From: Myxococcus flavus
Lineage (GTDB): Bacteria > Myxococcota > Myxococcia > Myxococcales > Myxococcaceae
Length of the DNA: 64,000 nt
Assembly: GCF_050038885.1 (NCBI RefSeq)
Contig: NZ_CP143624.1
Span: 3,038,001 to 3,102,000 of the forward strand
Direction: 5' to 3'
In this document: piece after piece, positions 7,524-16,558 of the stretch
How the letters are laid out: every line of letters starts with the position of its first letter
How positions within the stretch are numbered: the stretch's first letter is position 1
Notes under the pieces: generated by a model
Told to the model about the DNA's origin: nothing
Seen by the model: only the letters and a program-made list of their open reading frames with translations
Databases searched by the model: none
Program-made: the position numbers and the translations under genes

Positions 7524-8531
7524 CTACATCCGGACCATGCGCGACAGCTGGCGCCAGTCCACGAGCTGGACGTTCTCCTCGGCCAGGTCGAACTCGAGCG
7601 AGCGGCGCATGCCAATCACGTCTCCGCCCATCTGGAAGGGCACTTCCCGGTCGAAGTCCATGCGCAGGCGCTGGACGAACCAGTCGTGCATGTGAGGCAG
7701 CGGGTGCTCGCCGCGCCAGAGGCGGAACATGTTCCGGGTGGCCTCCAGCACGCCGGCGCCATAGACGCGCACGGACAGCCGGTGGGGCACCGCCTGGGCG
7801 AAGGGGAAGGCCTTGAAGCCGAAGCCCCACTCGGGCGTGGTCGCCGCGCCCGCGACGCCCGCGGGCCCCCGGTACAGGAGCGCGCCCTTGTCTCCATGGG
7901 GCACGGGCTGGACGGAGCCCCGCGCGTCCACGGTGAGAGCGGGCTCGCCCAGGTTGTAGACGGAGACGATGGGGTTGCCGTCGCCGAAGACGTGGCGAGG
8001 CACCGTCCGGGTGAACATGGCGCTCAGGTACCCGCGAAGGCCGGCCTGGGTGCTCCGCAGCGGGCCGGAGGCGGCCAGCTGGTTCTTGAAGTCCTGAATC
8101 ATCTCCGCGTCCCAGCCGGTGCCGGCGAAGGGCGCCACCTTGCCCTCGACGCGGACCAGGCCGAAGGGACGCAGGGGCGGCAGGCGCTCGCCCACGGCGG
8201 CAATCTGCTTCAGGGCCTCGGCGGGCCGGGGCGCGCCAGTGACGCGGGCCCAGGCATTGCCGGTGCCCATGGGGAGCACGCCGATGGCCGGCAGGGCCAC
8301 CCCGGCGGTGCGCAGCTCGTTGAGCAGCCCCGTAATCGTCCCGTCACCACCGCCCGCCAGCAGCAGGGAGGGCGGGTTGGGCCGGAGCGTGTCCGAAATC
8401 CACGCCCGGGCCTCCTCGAGCGAGCGGGTGAGCACCACGCGAGCCCGCGGCAGGAAGCGCTGGACCAGCCCTCCCATGCCTTCGGAGCCCCGGCGTGCAC
8501 GCAGGTTGACGAGGACGGCGATGTCATTCAT
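7524..8531 (-). CDS. Diacylglycerol/lipid kinase family protein
   Basis: About 335 residues, the usual size for the DAGK/YegS/LCB5 lipid-kinase superfamily. The N-terminal nucleotide-binding domain begins IAVLVNLRARRGS and carries LLLAGGGDGTITGLLNEL at about residue 55-72 (GGGDGT is the signature), then GVLPMGTGNAWAR, the second conserved glycine motif. The C-terminal half is the beta-sandwich part, with FAGTGWDAEM and a final FDLAEENVQLVD. No membrane segment is seen, so it probably acts at the inner membrane surface, phosphorylating a lipid alcohol with ATP. The start at 8531 is the Met just before the first beta strand, with GGGAGAG upstream. It is separate from the downstream nrtR gene and from the upstream dehydrogenase. 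Lipid substrate unknown. Confidence 0.88.
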   Translation of the reverse strand: MNDIAVLVNLRARRGSEGMGGLVQRFLPRARVVLTRSLEEARAWISDTLRPNPPSLLLAGGGDGTITGLLNELRTAGVALPAIGVLPMGTGNAWARVTGAPRPAEALKQIAAVGERLPPLRPFGLVRVEGKVAPFAGTGWDAEMIQDFKNQLAASGPLRSTQAGLRGYLSAMFTRTVPRHVFGDGNPIVSVYNLGEPALTVDARGSVQPVPHGDKGALLYRGPAGVAGAATTPEWGFGFKAFPFAQAVPHRLSVRVYGAGVLEATRNMFRLWRGEHPLPHMHDWFVQRLRMDFDREVPFQMGGDVIGMRRSLEFDLAEENVQLVDWRQLSRMVRM

Positions 8532-8614
8532 GGCGGGCGGGACTCTCCCCACGCTTTGTCATGGCCCTGTCATGGCGACGCAACGCGTGACCGGGCGTGA
8601 TACAAAAATGACCT

Positions 8615-9619
8615 TCACGCTCCGAGCGCCTGAGCAACACGGGCCGTCAGCCCCCGTGTTTCCCGCCGCTTCCGGAGTGAGAGGGCCGCGGTGACCACGC
8701 CCCCCGCGAGCAACAACCGGCGCAGCCATTGCTTGCTGGCCGCGTGGTAGCCCCCCGTGGTCCCCGTCCCCTCGGCCATGGGCCGGAAGAGCGTGCCGGA
8801 GGTGTGGCCCTGTCGCTCCTGCTCGAAATGCTGGGCCTCGGTGACGCCGTTCATGGTGCGCTCGAAGGTCCGGGGCAACAGGCCGTGCATCGCGGCGAAG
8901 CTCCGGGCGGCCGGGCCGACGAAGACCTCGTGCCGGGGGCTGCGGAGCACCCGGAGGATGGCGCGCGCGACGCGCTCCGGCGTGTAGACGGGCTCCACGG
9001 GGCGGATGCGCCAGCCGGTGTAGTTGGCCGTGTGCTGCCAGAGCGGCGTGTCGATGGCGGCGGGGAGGACGGTGCACACGTCGATGCCGGTATCGAGCAG
9101 CTCCTGGCGCACGGAGGCGGAGAAGCCGCGCACGGCGTGCTTCGAGGCGACGTAGGCACTGACATAGGGCGCGGCGACGGTGCCGAAGGTCGAGGAGACG
9201 TTGACCAGGGTGCCGTAGCCCTGCCGGCGGAACTGCTCCACCGCGGCGCGGGTTCCACTGACGGTGCCGAAGAAGTTCGTCTCCATCACCTGGCGGAAGG
9301 CGGCATCCGGCGTCTCCTCGAGGCGGCCCATGAGGTAGACGCCCGCGTTGTTGATCCACGCATCGAAGTGGCCGAAGGCGGCTCGGGCCGCGTCGGCCAG
9401 GCGCTGCACGGCGGCGGCATCGGACACGTCCGTGGGGACGACGAGCGCCCGGACGCCCTGGGCCTCGCACTCGCGGGCCAGGTCCTCCAGGGGCTCCTCG
9501 CGGCGAGCAGCCAGGACGACGTGAGCGCCCTTCTTCGCCAGGGCCAGGGCCGTGGCACGGCCAATCCCGCTCGACGCGCCGGTGACGACAACCACTTGGT
9601 TCATCCAGGCTCGCTTCAT
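8615..9619 (-). CDS. SDR-family oxidoreductase
   Basis: A 334-residue short-chain dehydrogenase/reductase. The NAD(P)-binding motif TGASSGIG is at residues 13-20, NNAG at about 90, the catalytic serine in NVSSTFG near 141, and the Y-x3-K pair in YVASKHAV near 153. AARREEP after the second strand suggests NADP(H) preference. Beyond the usual 250 residues there is a C-terminal extension of about 80, ending with a hydrophobic stretch LLLAGGVVTAALSL and a basic tail, possibly a membrane anchor. The start has AAGGAGACC upstream. This long type is common in myxobacteria and often acts on ketones or aldehydes of lipid origin, but the substrate here is unknown. It is divergent from the lipoprotein gene at 9984. 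Confidence 0.9.
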   Translation of the reverse strand: MKRAWMNQVVVVTGASSGIGRATALALAKKGAHVVLAARREEPLEDLARECEAQGVRALVVPTDVSDAAAVQRLADAARAAFGHFDAWINNAGVYLMGRLEETPDAAFRQVMETNFFGTVSGTRAAVEQFRRQGYGTLVNVSSTFGTVAAPYVSAYVASKHAVRGFSASVRQELLDTGIDVCTVLPAAIDTPLWQHTANYTGWRIRPVEPVYTPERVARAILRVLRSPRHEVFVGPAARSFAAMHGLLPRTFERTMNGVTEAQHFEQERQGHTSGTLFRPMAEGTGTTGGYHAASKQWLRRLLLAGGVVTAALSLRKRRETRGLTARVAQALGA

Positions 9620-9983
9620 GTCCGAGGTCTCCTTGTCAGACGGGCCCAGCGCGCGGCACTCCGTCGCCCTCGCGAAGATGGCGATTGCACACAGCGACGC
9701 ACCGGGTCATCGCACACTCGCCTGGAGGGCGACCGACGGAGCGGCATGGGCAGACCGCCGTCAGGGATGGGGGTCCACTGCCGGGACGGAGCCAGGCCGG
9801 GCGCTGGCGCCGGGGGTGCGGGCCGCACGGCCGGTCGAGGTGCGGCTCCACGTGGGTAAAGGGTGGAGATGGCTCGTTTTTTGGGTGGGCCGGGAGCGGG
9901 TTGGAGGAAGCGGAACGGGCTTGGTATGTGCGACCGCGTGTCGGGCAGGAGACGGAACGCAACCTGCACCCGGCCCGCGAGCC
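9620..9983. other. Intergenic region between divergent genes
   Basis: A 364-bp spacer between the SDR gene (minus) and the Ig/propeller lipoprotein (plus). Open frames here lack ribosome sites and have translations typical of GC-rich shadow frames. It must hold both promoters; a run of T near 9876 and a purine-rich stretch are seen but no clear -35/-10 pair. Confidence 0.5.
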
Positions 9984-11786
9984 ATGAACATTCCCGAACG
10001 CTTCCTCCCGCCGCCCTGGACGGCCGTCGTCCTCCTGTGTGCGTCCGCGTGCATCAACGTCCCGGCCATCGAGCCCGCGCAGGCCGAGGTTCGGATCACC
10101 TCATTGGAGGGGACGACCTACACGAACGGCACCGTCGAGCTCCGGCTCGCCGTGACGGGCCACGCGCCGGACCGGGTGGAGCTGCTGAAGAACGGCGAGG
10201 TGCTGGCGGAGCTGGCCTCGCCATATGTGTACACCTGGGACACGTCGAGTGAAGCGGAGGGAACGTACCGGCTGGAGGCGCGGGCGACGCTGGGCGACAC
10301 GGCGGTCGTGAGCGAGCGCCGCGACGTGGTCGTGGACCGGACGCCGCCGCACGTGGCGTCGCGCGTCCCGGAGCCGGGCGCCCAGGAGGTCTGGGTGCAG
10401 AGCCCCATCCGCGCCGAGTTCTCCGAGCCCATGAAGGCGAGCACGGTGACCACCGAATCCGTGCACCTCCGCGTGGGCGACGTGGCCGTGGCCCACACGG
10501 TGTCACTGTCGGAGGACGGGAAGACGCTGACCGTGGTGCCCGTGACTGCGATGACCGCGCCGAGCACCGCGGACCTGGCCTTCTCGGGGACGCTCACGGA
10601 CCTGGCGGGGAATGAGGCTGTGGACCTGGGCACGGCGTGGAGCTGGGTTCTGCCTGAGTTCGTGCCGTATCCCTTCCACTCGGCAGTCCCAAGTGGCGCC
10701 CATAACAGATGGCTAAAACCTTACATCAAAGTGGACCCACGTGGGCATCCCGTCGTTCTGGCATGGAAAAACGACGGGACAACTGAATCACTGCTTGTAA
10801 CACGCTGGACAGGGAACACCTGGGAACAACTAGGCAGCAACCTCAAAACCAGTGCACAAGACTACTCAATCCACACTCCAACCCTTCAGCTACTACCAGA
10901 TGGCACCCCCATTGTAGCATGGCAAGAGGACATCGGCGCAGAGTTCAACAACTACATCCACGTCGCCAAATGGACGGGCACAGACTGGAGCCGCCTTGGA
11001 GGCGAGCAAGGGATTTTCCCCGAGCAACCCCACGCCTGGGGTTTCTCAATGCGGCTCACCAAGCAAGGGCACCCTGTCGTCGCCGTCGACATGGACCCGG
11101 AGGCGTCCGAAGGCGGAACAATTCATGTCTACAAGTGGATCCAAGACCAATGGCAACGAGTCGGCACTCCCCTTGAGGGCGAATCAGAATCTTCAACAGC
11201 CACACCATTCCTAGCGTTAGACGCGCACGACAACCCCATTGTCGCGTTCACCCATGAAGACGGAGAGGGGAGAATCTTCGTGTGGCGTTGGGACGGAGAA
11301 TATTGGACGCGGCTAGGATCCACTCTAAACAGCTATAATGAGCACCATTCCGGGGCACCCATTTCCATAGCATTCGACTCTACCAACCATCCCATCATCT
11401 CCTGGACGGGTTATGCTCCCCCACTGCGCGAATACGAGATTTTCTTCAAAACATGGTCCCCTGATGGATGGATTCCCCTCTCCCCCCCAACACGGCACAT
11501 CGGGACAAGTAGCAGAGGCGTCGCGGCAATCCACTTCATCCCTGACCAGGGGCTTTTCGCTGCATCAACTGAGTCTGCGGATAACCGGACCTCAATCCAC
11601 CTGAACAAATACGTGGACAACCATTGGCTTTCAGTATGGAACACGCGGAATTCGTTCGATGAGTCCAGATCTGTAGGCACCGACTTGAGCGTGGATATAT
11701 CGCCCCTCGGAGACATCGTCCTGGGATGGTCGGAGAATCAAAACGAACAACAGCGTGCACTCGTCATCTACCGCAAGAACAAATAG
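9984..11786 (+). CDS. Mosaic lipoprotein: Ig-like domains plus propeller-type repeats
   Basis: About 600 residues. The N-terminus has a hydrophobic signal ending CASAC, a plausible lipobox, so it is probably a surface lipoprotein. Residues 30-120 are an Ig-like domain (TYTNGTVELRLAVTG, DRVELLKNGEVLAEL) and 125-225 a Big_5-like bacterial Ig domain (EFSEPMKASTV, LTDLAGNEAVDLGT). The rest consists of repeats ending in W-x-G/D-x-x-W motifs (TRWTGNTWEQLGS, AKWTGTDWSRLGG, WRWDGEYWTRLGS), probably a beta propeller. Base composition drops sharply at about 10680: a hand count gives 68% GC for 10381-10440 but 50% for 10861-10920. The 3' part may therefore have come by recombination. A paralog with the same plan is at 39533. 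The ligand is unknown; the PEGA-protein gene follows after 48 bp. Confidence 0.8.
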   Translation: MNIPERFLPPPWTAVVLLCASACINVPAIEPAQAEVRITSLEGTTYTNGTVELRLAVTGHAPDRVELLKNGEVLAELASPYVYTWDTSSEAEGTYRLEARATLGDTAVVSERRDVVVDRTPPHVASRVPEPGAQEVWVQSPIRAEFSEPMKASTVTTESVHLRVGDVAVAHTVSLSEDGKTLTVVPVTAMTAPSTADLAFSGTLTDLAGNEAVDLGTAWSWVLPEFVPYPFHSAVPSGAHNRWLKPYIKVDPRGHPVVLAWKNDGTTESLLVTRWTGNTWEQLGSNLKTSAQDYSIHTPTLQLLPDGTPIVAWQEDIGAEFNNYIHVAKWTGTDWSRLGGEQGIFPEQPHAWGFSMRLTKQGHPVVAVDMDPEASEGGTIHVYKWIQDQWQRVGTPLEGESESSTATPFLALDAHDNPIVAFTHEDGEGRIFVWRWDGEYWTRLGSTLNSYNEHHSGAPISIAFDSTNHPIISWTGYAPPLREYEIFFKTWSPDGWIPLSPPTRHIGTSSRGVAAIHFIPDQGLFAASTESADNRTSIHLNKYVDNHWLSVWNTRNSFDESRSVGTDLSVDISPLGDIVLGWSENQNEQQRALVIYRKNK

Positions 11787-11834
11787 ACACAATCAACCAG
11801 GCCGAATCAAAAACCCTCAAGACGAGCTCCAACA

Positions 11835-13346
11835 ATGAGGACTGCATCGTTAATCATGGCGTTTATTGTGTCGTCCGTAGGCTACGCTGCGCCTCGCCGC
11901 ACCGTGGTGGCCAGCGGCGACTGCACGGATGCGGAGCTGAGCGGGCACGCCAAGGCATTCCTGAGTGCCCTCGCCTCCCGTCCCGAGCAGGACACGCTCA
12001 GTACCAGCCAGTTCAGCGACCGGCTCTTCCCCCAGTCCACCAAGAGCTACGAGGACCTCCAGCGGCAGCTCGAAGCCGCCCAGGACCAGTTCTACGAGGG
12101 CCGTAACGCCAGGACGCTCCAGGCCGTCGACGATGCCCTGCAGCAGATCACCCGGCTCCCCGTGGGCGACGCCCGCTGGAAGCTCTATGTCGAAGCGCAG
12201 CTCCTCCATGGGCTCAACTACCGGGCCATGGGCAAGCAGAAGGAGAGCGACGCGGCGTTCCGAAACGTCCTGCGACTCCAGCCCGAGTACAAGCTCGACC
12301 CCGACTACTTCGCGCCTTCCGTACGGCAGAACTTCGACAAGCTCCGTCGCGAGCTCGAGCAGACGCGCAAGGTGAAGCTGTCCGTGAAGTCCACGCTGCC
12401 CGCCGCGGACGTGTACCTCGACGGGCTCAAGATGGGACAGACGCCGCTGTCGCTCGACGCAGTCCCGGGCAGCTACCACCTCACCCTCGTCAAGGGCACC
12501 ACCACGAGCTTCCCGCGGCACGTCCAGGTTCACGGCGCGGAGACGCCGTTGCTCGTCGACGTGGCCTATGAAGGCTCCGTCTCCGCGAGCCCATTCCCCT
12601 GCCTTGCCGTCACGGATGGAAACGACGAGCGAACGCTGAGCCATGCCATCCGACTGGGCGGCACGCTCGGCGTGGAAGAGGTCATCGTCGTCCGCCTTGA
12701 GCGGCCGAGCAGCGGGCCCAAGTGGTTCGCGGCCACTGTCCTCAACGTTGAGGGGGGACAGAAACTCCGCGAGGGTGGCTTCAAGACGCAGGGCCCGGAT
12801 GCCCCCAACGAGGCACTCGCGGCCCTGGTCGACTTCGTCACCACCGGCCGCTCGCCCTCGGACCTGGTGGTGATGAACGCCAATGGCAAGGCGCCCTGGG
12901 ACCCGCCCGCCGGCTCGCGGCATGGCAGCGTGTCGCCAGGCGGCATGGACCTCAGTGCGCCCAATCTCCTCACGGAAGGTGACACCAGGCCACGCGCCAC
13001 CTCGAGCCTGCGCGTGGCCTCGTACGTGGCGCTCGGCACAGGCGTGGCGGCGTTCGGCGGAGCGGGCATCGTGCGGCTTCTGGCCCAGAAGGACATGAAT
13101 GCCCTGGAGAAGCGGCTCGACAACGGCCGGATTCTGTCCACCGACAGAGAGGCGCTCGAGCTCAGGAGCGCCCTGGTCCAGAAGAGCAACGTCCTCAATG
13201 GACTGCTCATCGGCGGAGGCGCCGCGGTGGCCACCGGCGCCGTGCTCTATCTCCTTTCCCCGGATTCACGAACGACACCTCCCGTCGCGGTGGGCTTCTC
13301 CGCGGACGACAGCGGTGCCTCCGCCACTGTTTCGGGCACGTTCTGA
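11835..13346 (+). CDS. PEGA-domain secreted or membrane protein
   Basis: A 503-residue protein with an N-terminal signal peptide (MRTASLIMAFIVSSVGYAA). Residues 60-180 are helical with a TPR-like unit, YRAMGKQKESDAAFRNVLRLQPEY. Residues 185-245 match a PEGA domain: VKLSVKSTLPAADVYLDG, then LKMGQTPLSLDAVPGSYHL. A less conserved middle part follows, and two hydrophobic segments near the C-terminus (YVALGTGVAAFGGAGIV, LLIGGGAAVATGAVLYLL) may be membrane helices. This plan, TPR-PEGA-membrane, is common in myxobacterial envelope proteins. It starts 48 bp after the Ig/propeller lipoprotein gene and is likely co-transcribed. Two hairpins follow the stop. No catalytic role can be assigned. Confidence 0.8.
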   Translation: MRTASLIMAFIVSSVGYAAPRRTVVASGDCTDAELSGHAKAFLSALASRPEQDTLSTSQFSDRLFPQSTKSYEDLQRQLEAAQDQFYEGRNARTLQAVDDALQQITRLPVGDARWKLYVEAQLLHGLNYRAMGKQKESDAAFRNVLRLQPEYKLDPDYFAPSVRQNFDKLRRELEQTRKVKLSVKSTLPAADVYLDGLKMGQTPLSLDAVPGSYHLTLVKGTTTSFPRHVQVHGAETPLLVDVAYEGSVSASPFPCLAVTDGNDERTLSHAIRLGGTLGVEEVIVVRLERPSSGPKWFAATVLNVEGGQKLREGGFKTQGPDAPNEALAALVDFVTTGRSPSDLVVMNANGKAPWDPPAGSRHGSVSPGGMDLSAPNLLTEGDTRPRATSSLRVASYVALGTGVAAFGGAGIVRLLAQKDMNALEKRLDNGRILSTDREALELRSALVQKSNVLNGLLIGGGAAVATGAVLYLLSPDSRTTPPVAVGFSADDSGASATVSGTF

Positions 13347-13350
13347 CCCG

Positions 13351-13406
13351 CCCTTCCACTGGGAAGGGCTGCCACATTCCTTGGGTGTTTGCCTATCCAA
13401 GGAATG
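13351..13406 (+). terminator. Two hairpins after the PEGA gene, possible terminator
   Basis: CCCTTCC-ACTG-GGAAGGG starts five bases after the stop codon, and a second stem, CATTCCTTGG / CCAAGGAATG with a 12-nt loop, follows at 13375-13406. Neither is followed by a T run, so this is a weak intrinsic terminator or an mRNA 3' protecting structure. Confidence 0.45.
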
Positions 13407-14454
13407 CGCACTACGTGCAGCAGCCAGGCGCGTCAGCGGCTGGATAGGGCACGTGCGGTGATGAGCGCCGCCGGGCCCTCAAGCGCGTAGAGTGCTGGCC
13501 ATGATGCGAGCCCTCTTCGTCCTGCTGCTGGCCACGAGCGCCTCCGCAGCGTCCCCTCGAACCCTCCGGGTCGACTACTTCCACACCGGGAACGCCACCG
13601 AGGAGCGGTTCAGCCTCGACAAGGTCGTCATCGAGCCGCTGCCGTGGCCCGGCCATCCGGAGCGCGCCATCGACGAGACGAACCTCGGCAAGTACCTCTT
13701 CGAGGTCCGCGACCGGGAGAACAACCGGCTCCTGTTCTCGAGAGGCTTCGCCTCCATCTATGGCGAGTGGGAGATCACGAACGAGGCGCGCAGCAGCAAC
13801 CGCACCTTCCACGAGTCCCTGCGCTTCCCCGCGCCGGAGCGTCCCGTCCAGGTGCTGCTCAAGAAGCGGGATGCCCAGAACGCATTCCGCGAGGTGTGGT
13901 CGCTGGTCGTGGACCCGAAGGACATGTTCGTCGACCCCTCGTCCCCTCCCGCGCCCGGACCGCTGCTGAAGCTGCTGGAGAACGGCCCCCCGGAGCAGAA
14001 GGTGGACCTGCTCATCCTGGGTGACGGCTACACCCAGGCCGAGCGCGCCAAATTCGAGAAGGATGCCCGGCGAATGGTGGACATCCTCTTCACCTACGCC
14101 CCCTTCAAGGAGCGCAAGTCGGACTTCAACGTGTGGGGCCTGGTCCCCGCCGCGACCCAGTCGGGCATCTCCCGCCCCTCGACGGGCATCCACCGGCGCT
14201 CGCCCCTGGGCGCCACCTATGACGCCTTCGGCAGTGAGCGCTACGTGCTCACCTTTGACAACAAGGCCTTCCGCGAAACCGCGGCCTTCGCGCCCTACGA
14301 GTTCGTGGAAATCCTGGTCAACGGCAACACCTACGGGGGCGGTGGCATCTTCGGCCTCTACGGCACGGTGGCCGCTGAGAGCCTGTGGGCGCCCTACGTC
14401 TTCGTGCACGAGTTCGGCCACCACTTCGCCGGACTGGCCGACGAGTACTACACC

Positions 14455-14459
14455 TCTGA
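14455..14459. repeat. Target site duplication, left copy (TCTGA)
   Basis: TCTGA directly precedes the left end of the IS and is repeated directly after the right end. A 5-bp duplication marks the insertion point within the M64 gene. Confidence 0.9.
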
Positions 14460-14480
14460 CTCGACTTTCGCCCTTTTGGG
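14460..14480. repeat. IS left terminal inverted repeat (21 bp)
   Basis: It begins CTCGACTTTCGCCC and ends TTTTGGG. It is identical, in inverse orientation, to 15954-15974; identity stops after 21 bases. Confidence 0.95.
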
Positions 14481-14502
14481 GCGAGGGAGCGCGCGCGGAG
14501 GT

Positions 14503-15873
14503 CTACGCCGCGCGCCCTTGGGAGGGCGTGGCACGGGAGGCAGCGCGTAAGTTGGCGCGAAGTCGACGCGGCGAGTGCCAGCGGGTACGGGCCAGGGTGG
14601 ATTGAGCCAGGCGCAAGACATCCTCGAAGCTGACAGTGGTCTTGGTGGTGTACCAGGGCCGCAGAGGTAGCTTCAGCTGCTGCCAACTGGTGGCCAGTTC
14701 CATGTACCAGAGGACGAGCAGGGTGTAGCTCAAGCCTGCGAAGGGCGCGGTGCGCAGCACGGCCAGGCGGCGGCGGGCTCGCGAGTCGGCGAAGCCGAGC
14801 AGCTGCTTCAAGTCCCGGAAGAGCACTTCAATGCTCCACCTGAAAGCATACCTTTCCACCACCTGGAGGGCGGTGAGGGAGGCGTCGGTGCAGAAAAAGA
14901 CTCGCAGGGGCCGGCTGCCGCCCGTCATCCGTACGATGACGATTTTGAGCATCCGCGCTCCGGCCGCGCTCTTCCACCGAGCCACCAATTCCTTGCAGTC
15001 CACCTGTCGCGACTGGCCGTAGAGAAAGGCCGTCATCCGCTGCCAAGGCAGCGCGCCATCTCGTGCGAGGGCCTCGGGCTTGGGCACCGGCACGTCTCGC
15101 GTCAGCCACCGGCCCGTCTTCGGCGAGCGGCAGCGCTGCGTGCGCGGGCGAGTCAGCACGGCGTCTGGGCGCATGGCGCCGACGAAGATGAGTCGTTGCG
15201 GCAAGCCCTCGAGCACGGTGCTGCATGAGTAGGCCTCGTCAGCGGCGAGTTCCAGGCAACCGGTGGGCAGCCAGGCGAGGACACGCTCCACCAGCTCTCG
15301 GCCCAACTGCGTCTTCTTCCGGTGCCGCAGGCCCTTCTTCTGGCACTCGGCCTGGGTGCGGTAGAGCCGGAAGAGGACGGGCAGCGCCCAGGGGCGCGAA
15401 GCAAAGGGGACGTGCACCAGCACCGCGAGCGTCACCCAGACGTGGCCGAAGCAGAAGACATGCACGGCCCGGCTGGAGCGCACCGCATCCAGGTGGCTGC
15501 CCAGGCCGAAAACCTTCGGCCCTTTGTGGCTGCACAGGGTGTCGTCGAGGACCAGCCGCACGGGCCCCAGGGCCGCCAGCTTCAGAAGTAGCAGTCGGCC
15601 TACCTCGTCCGCACTCCAGCGAGCCCGCGAGAAGAAGCGATGGAAGGCCGCATGGTGCTGCACGCCCGCGACGCCCGAGGCCACCAGCGCCCCGGTGACC
15701 GCGTGCGTGCCGCCACAGCTCACCCAGCCGGCGAACAGGACCAGGAAGCGCAGGAACGAGGGCTCAGTAAATGCCGGCCGAACCAGCTGCAAGACTTGCA
15801 ACAGTGCATACAACTGGGAGGCGGCCATCGGGAGACCTCGAAGGTGCTGGAGGAGGCGTGTCTTGCCGGACAC
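14503..15873 (-). CDS. Transposase, DDE type (IS4/IS701-like)
   Basis: A 456-residue transposase if the GTG at 15873 is used; an ATG at 15828 (MAASQLYALL) is an alternative. The DDE residues are visible: first aspartate in VRLVLDDTLCSHKG, second in LELAADEAYSCS, and glutamate in YAFRWSIEVLFRDLKQ, which fits the Y-x2-R-x3-E-x6-K signature. LDDTLCSHKGPKVFG resembles the DDE_5-type transposases of IS701-like elements. It cuts and joins DNA at the 21-bp terminal repeats. The gene fills nearly the whole element and ends 43 bp from its left end. No frameshift is seen, so it is probably functional. Confidence 0.92.
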   Translation of the reverse strand: MSGKTRLLQHLRGLPMAASQLYALLQVLQLVRPAFTEPSFLRFLVLFAGWVSCGGTHAVTGALVASGVAGVQHHAAFHRFFSRARWSADEVGRLLLLKLAALGPVRLVLDDTLCSHKGPKVFGLGSHLDAVRSSRAVHVFCFGHVWVTLAVLVHVPFASRPWALPVLFRLYRTQAECQKKGLRHRKKTQLGRELVERVLAWLPTGCLELAADEAYSCSTVLEGLPQRLIFVGAMRPDAVLTRPRTQRCRSPKTGRWLTRDVPVPKPEALARDGALPWQRMTAFLYGQSRQVDCKELVARWKSAAGARMLKIVIVRMTGGSRPLRVFFCTDASLTALQVVERYAFRWSIEVLFRDLKQLLGFADSRARRRLAVLRTAPFAGLSYTLLVLWYMELATSWQQLKLPLRPWYTTKTTVSFEDVLRLAQSTLARTRWHSPRRLRANLRAASRATPSQGRAA

Positions 15874-15953
15874 CTCACTCAGCTGGCCTCGATGGCCGCT
15901 CTTCTCCTACCCTCAGCCCGTCCTACCCTCGCCCCCTTGCTTGGGCCACACAG

Positions 15954-15974
15954 CCCAAAAGGGCGAAAGTCGAG
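15954..15974. repeat. IS right terminal inverted repeat (21 bp)
   Basis: It starts CCCAAAA and ends GGGCGAAAGTCGAG. It is the exact reverse complement of 14460-14480 and marks the right end of the element. Confidence 0.95.
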
Positions 15975-15979
15975 TCTGA
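15975..15979. repeat. Target site duplication, right copy (TCTGA)
   Basis: TCTGA follows the right IS end and matches 14455-14459. Joining across one copy restores the M64 reading frame as Y-T-S-E-S-V-Y. Confidence 0.9.
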
Positions 15980-16457
15980 GTCCGTCTACGCCCCCGCCGC
16001 GGACCGCCTGGAGCCGTGGGAGAAGAACGTCACCGCCCTCCACTCCCCGGAACACCTGAAGTGGAAGCACCTGGTATCACCCGGAACACCTCTGCCTACC
16101 CCTTGGGACAAGGCCGGCTACGAGAAGCACGCCAACGAGGTGCAGAAGCGCCGGGGGCAGATTCGCGCCCAGCGTAAACCCGAGTCGGAGATGGACAAAC
16201 TCTTCGTGTCCCAGCGCGACTGGGAGGAAAAGTTTCTTTCCTCACAGAAGTATGCGGGCCGGGTGGGGGCCTTCGAAGGGGCCATGTACGAGTCCCAGGG
16301 GTACTACCGGCCGCAGGTCGACTGCGTGATGTTCACTCGGGACCGGGTGCCCTTCTGCGCGGTGTGCCAGAGCGCCATCTCCGAGGTCATCGACCTGTAT
16401 TCCAGGCCTCCCGCTCGGACGCCTCGCGCCAATCCATGAACCCCTGAAAACCCCGTT

Positions 16458-16492
16458 CAGCCTTGTGTGACATACGGATGTCACCAAGGCTG
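16458..16492. terminator. Long hairpin between the M64 and nuclease-associated genes
   Basis: CAGCCTTG-T-GTGACAT, loop ACGG, ATGTCAC-CAAGGCTG: a 15-bp stem with one bulged T and a 4-base loop, starting 18 bases after the M64 stop. No T run follows, so it may act as a factor-dependent terminator, an mRNA-stabilising end, or a protein-binding palindrome in front of the next gene. Confidence 0.5.
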
Positions 16493-16558
16493 GACAATGG
16501 ATTGCCCTTTAGTTCGGGTGTAAGGGGGACCCAACCTGCTTCCCATGGAGGGGAACTC

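Larger units (their letters stand above)
14460..15974 (-). mobile_element. Insertion sequence, 1515 bp, IS4/IS701-like
   Basis: The element is bounded by perfect 21-bp inverted repeats, flanked by a 5-bp direct repeat (TCTGA), and carries one transposase gene oriented opposite to its host gene. Both ends and the transposase look intact, so it may be mobile. The transposase has the Y-x2-R-x3-E-x6-K signature of the IS4 superfamily; assignment to IS701 rather than another IS4-like family is tentative. Confidence 0.92.
13501..16439 (+). pseudogene. M64-family metallopeptidase gene interrupted by an insertion sequence
   Basis: Coding runs 13501-14459 and resumes 15980-16439. If the IS and one copy of the TCTGA duplication are removed, the frame is restored exactly to 472 codons plus stop. 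The N-terminus is a signal peptide (MMRALFVLLLATSASA), followed by a beta-rich domain, then VDLLILGDGYTQAE, typical of the M64 IgA-peptidase family. The zinc site HEFGHHFAGLADEY matches HExxHxxGxxD. The insertion lies a few codons after this site. The distal part contains WEKNVTAL and CVMFTRD, which continue the family pattern. The left part alone would read about 30 foreign residues and stop at 14550. A secreted protease is lost, unless precise excision occurs. The interruption looks recent because no other lesion is visible. Confidence 0.9.
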
